Assembly (NCBI GenBank): GCA_963853835.1
Contig: OY970826.1
Span: 73,402,929 to 73,466,928 of the forward strand
Origin: Calendula officinalis
Lineage: Eukaryota; Streptophyta; Magnoliopsida; Asterales; Asteraceae
Length of the DNA stretch: 64,000 nucleotides
Direction of reading: 5' to 3'
Part shown: piece by piece, positions 59,165-64,000 of the stretch
Numbering within the stretch: the first letter of the stretch is position 1
Layout of the letters: every line of letters starts with the position of its first letter
The notes under the pieces: generated by a model
What the model saw: the letters and a program-made list of their open reading frames with translations, nothing else
Database searches by the model: none
Told to the model about the DNA's origin: nothing
Made by a program: the position numbers and the translations under genes

Positions 59165-62100
59165 TGTAACACCCCGAGACCCGGCCTAGCATTTTTAAAG
59201 TTGTCGGTAAGTTATTTTATTATTTATAATTTTATAGAATTTTATTTGATTTATTAGAATTTTTAACCACGGGGTTAAAAATTAGCAAAACTGAGATAGA
59301 TATATATTAGTATGATTTTTATATATCCGGGTCCACTTTTGAACCGGGTTTCTAGTGATATTTTTAGTTTTATTATCAGAGTTCATTTAGGGTTCCAAAT
59401 TAAACATCGTATTTTAGAATAATACTGATTTATTAAAAAGATATGACCATTTTTTGTTGGGCACGTGTTATGTGATGTGGGTTTTGGAAAGTTTGTCTCA
59501 ATCTCAATCTCATAATCTCTCTCTCGTCTCTGCTCTCGTTTAACACACACAAAACACACACAAATATAAGAAACTTTGATTTGAGCTTGAATCTTTGAAG
59601 TTGTTTGACCAAATTTCGAAATTGAAGCTTCCAACTAGTAAGTAATCTTCTCTTTTGATTAGGATTAGAAGTTCTTGAGTAGTCTTGCTTATTTGAAGAA
59701 TTAGGGTTTAGTGTTCTTGGTGGGTTTTGATCAAAAATCCGAAATTAATGATTTCTATGGAATGGATTATAGTAGTGAAGTGTTATAGATGCTATATGAA
59801 TGATTAAATCATCCAAATTAAACCTAATTCATAAATTATTATTATTGGTCAAGAACCCTAATTTTGGAGATGATGATTTCTGTGAATTTGTGATTGTTTA
59901 AGATTGTAATTAGTGTTATAATTGTGTCAGAAACTAGTTATAACATTAAAGTAATTGTTTGATAATGTTTAGACAAAAATTAGTAAGTTGTAAAATTGTG
60001 TAGTTTGACTTTTGAAAAGTCAAATCTGGATTTGATGAAGATGAGATTTGATTGTATGCATTTCTTAAATTAGTTATGAAGTTATGATGGTATGAATTCA
60101 TATGTTGATATGTTATAGTTAAGAATCGGGTCTTGGCCCGTTTGGGCCAAATTAGTACCTTAGATGTGCAATTACAAGTTAGATGTTGAATTTGACTTTT
60201 GTGGAGTCAAAATACTTGTTTGTGCAGAATTTTGGGTATGTGTAATGGTATAGAATTGAGTTTGAAGTTTATGTATATTTTGACTTGAAATGGTACCTTA
60301 ATTGTGAAAGGGTAAGAAATTGGTCGAAATTGACTTGTCAAAGTCAAAACTGGAAATTGACTTAGTCTATGATTGGTTAATTAATCTTAAAATAGTATTT
60401 TGATATTAAATGAGGATATGATATAAGGTTGTTTAGGGTGGTGGATAAAAGATGAGATTTCGACCCGTTTGGGCTAAAATAATAGTATGTTGTTAAAGAT
60501 GTTAGACTTTGACTTTGATGAAGTCAAAGTGGTAATTGTATGGTAATTGGAAGGTTTTAAAGTAATTGGTCGGTATTTAGGATTCTAGTAGATAAAAATC
60601 GTATTTTGACTCGTTTGGGCCAAAATGATTATAAATTGCATAAAGTGTTGCATTTCAGGACAGCTTGCTGTCCTTATGTTCAGGTCCGTTTCGACCTTGT
60701 TCGGGACAGAATCCGGGCTCCGGGTCTTCTGGGCTGTTGTAGCCTGATGAGTTAGCTTTCCATGGCCGCTGACCGCTCGTCAATAGGACTTACGGTTTGT
60801 GAGTTACGACAATTTTCGTGAAGTGTCGCAGTGCTGAAACACTGTGTGTTTCTGCAGTGTTGTGAGGCAGTTTCGAGGCCTTTAGGGTCAGATTCGAGCC
60901 GAGCATTCTGAATAGGAGTTGTAGCATTATGAGTCTAGAGTAAGCTGTGAAAAGTTGGTAAAAAAAAGATAAACGGTTTGAAAGTTATGGCAGTTACAGT
61001 GAGCTGTCACGGGTTTCACAGATTCTGGGTTTCCTCTATAGTCATACTTTAAATGGTTGACTTTGTATTAGGTCAAATCTGGGATTTTATTATTAATTGG
61101 ATGATAATTATGATTTGGTATTTGTATTGTGAATTAATCGTAATAGTAAGGTAATAAAAATGGGCTTTTGACCCGTTTGGGTATTTTTGGTTAAAATGGA
61201 CCAACTGTGTAAGTTTTGATCAGGCTTGACTTTGTTGAGTCAAAGTGTCAATGTGCAGAATTGTAGTGTAGATTTTGAGTTAGTACACTTGTTGTTATAT
61301 CTTTATAGTGTATTGTGCAGTTTTATACATTTGGGTCAAATGATTACTAATTGGGGTGTTACTTGTGATTGCAGGAAAGGGAAAAGAGGCTCAGTGATAT
61401 TAGACAACTGAGTGGAAAGAGACTTGGCAAAGGTGAGTGGATTTATAACCTTTGTATTGTTTAAATTGCAATGGTTTTGGTTGCAATTGAAAGTGTTTAG
61501 TGTTGATCAGTTAGTGCTGATCAGTTAGTTCTGACCCAGTTAGTGCTGATCAGTTAGTGCTGACCCCGTTAGTGCTAATCAGTTAGTGTTGATCAGTTAG
61601 TGTTGATGAGTTAGTGTTGATCAGTTAGTGCTGATCAGTTAGTGCTGATTTAGTTAGTGTTGATCCGTTCGTACTGCTCCCTTATTTCTGGACCAGTATT
61701 AGTAGTATAATGATAATTAACTGGTTATGTGTTAATTGAATGATATGTGCACATGGAATCTGATATGTGCACATGAAAAAGTATAGAGGCAGCTTGACTG
61801 GGTGGCTGGGCTTTCGTTTACTGTTAGATAACGGTAATTGTACCTTGGCATATTCGTTGTGTCTTAAGGAAGCTTTACCATTGCTAATGAGTAAAGGGCT
61901 ATCGGTAAGCTGTTGTTAGGCCCACAACAGTTGTAAGGTTCCGCAAAACCGCCGTACCTCTCGTTATATGTGATTAAGTGATAGAGATTGTGAATCTGTA
62001 AAGATTGTGAATCTGTGAAGATTGTGAATCTGTGAAGATTGTGAATCTGCGAAGATTGTGAATCGAGATTGTTGTATTTATACAATATCTTTGGTTATAT

Positions 62101-62398
62101 TTTCATTCACTTAGCTTTGTGCTAATCCCCCACTATGTTGAATCTTTTACAGGTTGTAGATGGATGAGTCTTTCGGAGATTAAGATTAGGAATGATTGAC
62201 CAGGACTTAAAGAAATGATTTTGATGTTGAGCCGTAATGTTAAGTAACACTATTTCGGAAAGTTAACTTTTGCAAAATTATATATCTTATGTTTTTTTAT
62301 AACTTGTGAATAACAAGTTATATATATGTAATTTTGAAACGCTTCCGCATTTGTTGTAAAAAAAAAAAAAAAAATGGTTCAGATTTTGAGGTGTTACG
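59165..62398 (+). repeat. LTR 3 of the array
   Basis: 3234 bp. The last base appears changed (GTGTTACG instead of GTGTTACA), directly before the AATAA duplication. It has the most private differences of the three LTRs and the shortest poly-A tract. Confidence 0.93.
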
Positions 62399-62460
62399 AA
62401 TAATATGTCTTGGCGGCTACATTAGGCTCCTCTTCAAGCCAAAGTGCAAGGTTCAATATT

Positions 62461-62484
62461 CTCTCTCTCTCTCTCTGTGTGTGT
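62461..62484. repeat. CT/GT microsatellite
   Basis: (CT)8 followed by (GT)4, just right of the array. Confidence 0.9.
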
Positions 62485-62536
62485 TATGTTATACCATATG
62501 TTTTTAATTTGAAGTACAAAATAGTGACTAGACTTT

Positions 62537-63219
62537 TTTTTGGAAACAACTTTCTTATTATAAACAAACTAGCACACGGCTAGAAAAAAACAGGACAAAA
62601 CCGAAACAAAACAATCAATTACATGGAAGAATAAGCCATTCGGCCCAACTAACTCTAAACTTCGGCCGACGATTACAAATCCACAAAAACGCTATTTCTT
62701 TAATTGAATCTACCAAAGTATCCCGCCGAGCATCACCATTCCGGAACGTAATTGCGTTTCTATGTCTCCAAAGTATCCATATAACTGTAAATGCCACCGC
62801 CTCAACAATCAACTTAGTTTTGGAACTCAATGAGCTTTCATCTAAAATATTAAAAAAATCATCCAATTCTTCCACATTTGTATCTATTACTTGCAACCAA
62901 TTGCCAATAGCCCTCCAAACTTGTTTCGCCACATCACATGACCAAAACAGATGGTCGACGTCATCAACACCGTCCCCACACATCACACACTTTAAATCAT
63001 CAAAATATATACCTCTCATTAACAAGTTAACTTTAGAGGGAATCCGGTTCAAGTTAACCTTCCAAAAAAGAATATTGACTTTACGCGGCACTAATGAATT
63101 CCATCTCGTTTGCATAATAGATGACGGGAGGATTAAGTTATCAATCCATCTTCTAGTACTCTTTACTTCAAAGAACCCTTCATCCCCTATCTCCCATCTC
63201 CAATTATCCTGTTCATTTA
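62537..63219 (-). mobile_element. 5'-truncated LINE with zf-RVT C-terminus
   Basis: It is flanked by ACTAGACTTT (62527-62536, 63220-63229), with the A-rich end on the left. The minus-strand frame 63115-62615 (166 codons) has the zinc-binding C-terminal domain of LINE reverse transcriptases: IPSKVNLLMRGI, then CVMCGDGVDDVDHLFWSCDVAKQVW, then the WILWRHRNAITF block. The endonuclease and catalytic RT domains are missing, as usual for 5' truncation during insertion. Confidence 0.88.
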
Positions 63220-63264
63220 ACTAGACTTTAGTTTTATAAAATGACCAAATAATTCTTTGCCTTT

Positions 63265-63884
63265 TGTCAGGATCGATTAACTATGAAGAAGTTAATAAAC
63301 ACCTTAGATCTAATTGATTATAGAAGTTGCAGCGGATCAACACTATATCAATGTATTAAGAACAATGAACTGTAAATAATAAACGAAAATAATAAGAACA
63401 CAGTTTTCACAAAAAGCTTCAATGTATATTATTGAGTTAACAATACACACGTACGTTTACAATTCGTAAGGAACTATTTATAATAGTCCTTGAAGCTAAA
63501 CTATTTACCCTAGTTATTCTAGGACTTGATTTACATTCGAATTCTATAGATATACATTGATTTACATGCTATAACTATCTCTACGAAGATCTCGGACTCG
63601 ATATATTCCATATAAGCTCATCAGTAGTATTCTGCAATCACCAGTAGTAAATAATTAACGTCAGTAGTAACTTTGGTGACCAGTAGTAAGTCCAGATCCA
63701 TCGTCAGTAGTAACTACTATTGATCAGTAGTATCTTCAATAAGCTTGATCAGTAGTAACTAAGTTATAGTCATTCACCAGTATCAACTTCATCAGTAATA
63801 AACAATTCTGCCCCATCAGTACTATGTATGATCAGTACTAACTGCAGCATCAGTATTAAGTTGATATGTGATTTTGTTCCAACA
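63265..63884 (-). repeat. LTR (3') of a Copia element entering from the right
   Basis: About 620 bp, plus-strand ends TGTCAGGATC and GTTCCAACA. On the minus strand AGGGGGAGAG precedes TGTTGGAAC, a typical Copia polypurine tract and LTR start. Positions 63620-63860 hold about 14 degenerate TCAGTAGTAA-type motifs. The left border is inferred from the TG/CA end only. Confidence 0.75.
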
Positions 63885-64000
63885 CTCTCCCCCTAAACTT
63901 ATTGATTATCTTTCAATCAACTAAGTTTCTCTTGCTCTTCTTGTTCCCTTCTTCTTTTCTCAAGGGTTCTTTGATTCTGTTGAAGTCTTTGTTCAATAAT
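63885..64000 (-). pseudogene. 3' interior end of the right-hand Copia element
   Basis: The minus strand reads as an open, highly charged segment (RTLEKRRREQEEQEKLS) ending at TGA just before the polypurine tract. It is probably the coiled-coil tail of a protein encoded after pol, as found in some SIRE/Maximus-type Copia elements. Only about 100 bp are visible, so this is tentative. Confidence 0.4.

Larger units (their letters stand above)
45815..62398 (+). mobile_element. Tandem LTR retrotransposon array: LTR-interior-LTR-interior-LTR
   Basis: Three LTRs of about 3.24 kb alternate with two interiors of 3435 bp. The repeat period is 6673 and 6677 bp. One pair of 5-bp target duplications, AATAA (45810-45814 and 62399-62403), flanks the whole 16.6 kb, and none flanks the internal units. 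Each interior starts with TTGGTATCAGAGCC and ends with AAGGGGGGTAGATT before the next LTR. The layout is that expected from unequal crossing over between the two LTRs of a single insertion. It belongs to the Tekay-like gypsy group by its gag knuckles and its 3' end, which is shared with element B. No functional pol remains. Confidence 0.95.

Noticed and set aside
46033..62085. Repeated 61-127 codon frames in the array LTRs
   Set aside because: They recur only because the LTR recurs, match no domain, and one of them is just the short-repeat block read in frame.
45815..62398. Tandem satellite DNA or three separate insertions
   Set aside because: Unit ends coincide with LTR ends, primer site and polypurine tract, and only the outermost edges carry a target duplication.

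Overview
The window is nuclear DNA of a flowering plant. The evidence is spliced minus-strand genes with GT-AG introns, several families of plant LTR retrotransposons with initiator-Met tRNA primer sites, MITEs, tRNA-derived SINEs, and an organelle-DNA insertion carrying a plastid-type trnM and a psaB fragment. I cannot name the species; a eudicot is likely.

Genes. Three minus-strand genes encode PAS-domain Raf-like protein kinases: gene 1 (3157-10415), gene 2 (29081-32369) and gene 3 (33137-37693). I traced all exons by reading splice sites and comparing the three copies. Gene 3 (13 exons, 650 codons) has a complete catalytic core. Genes 1 and 2 are a younger duplicate pair (about 539 and 538 codons). 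Both have the catalytic-loop HRD changed to HCN and a damaged glycine loop and activation segment, so both look like pseudokinases. Gene 2 is still open from end to end. Gene 1 is open apart from one lesion: a very young Copia element inside its first coding exon. Between the pair lies a decayed HYPK-like gene (27901-28691).

Retroelements, left to right. 1-2992 is the 3' part of a decayed Copia element. 5689-10250 is the intact Copia element in gene 1, with two 167-bp LTRs that I read as identical. 10708-27109 is a nest in the upstream region of gene 1. A chromodomain-bearing Ty3/gypsy element (A, TSD GTTAT) contains the 3' end of a second gypsy element (B), a nearly complete minus-strand Tekay/Del-like gypsy element (C, 13759-22638), and, in A's right LTR, a PIF/Harbinger element (25395-26965) that keeps only the Myb-like ORF1. 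45815-62398 is a three-LTR, two-interior tandem array of one long-LTR gypsy derivative, flanked by a single pair of AATAA target duplications. The right edge holds a LINE fragment and the end of another Copia element.

Intergenic region 37694-45810 carries several MITEs and SINEs and a hAT-type foldback element (41334-44376, 8-bp TSD) that was itself entered by about 2.5 kb of probably mitochondrial DNA.

The main biology is a local PAS-Raf kinase cluster in which one member stays catalytic and two have turned into apparent pseudokinases, one of them recently broken by a transposon. The other main item is the LTR-sharing tandem retrotransposon array.
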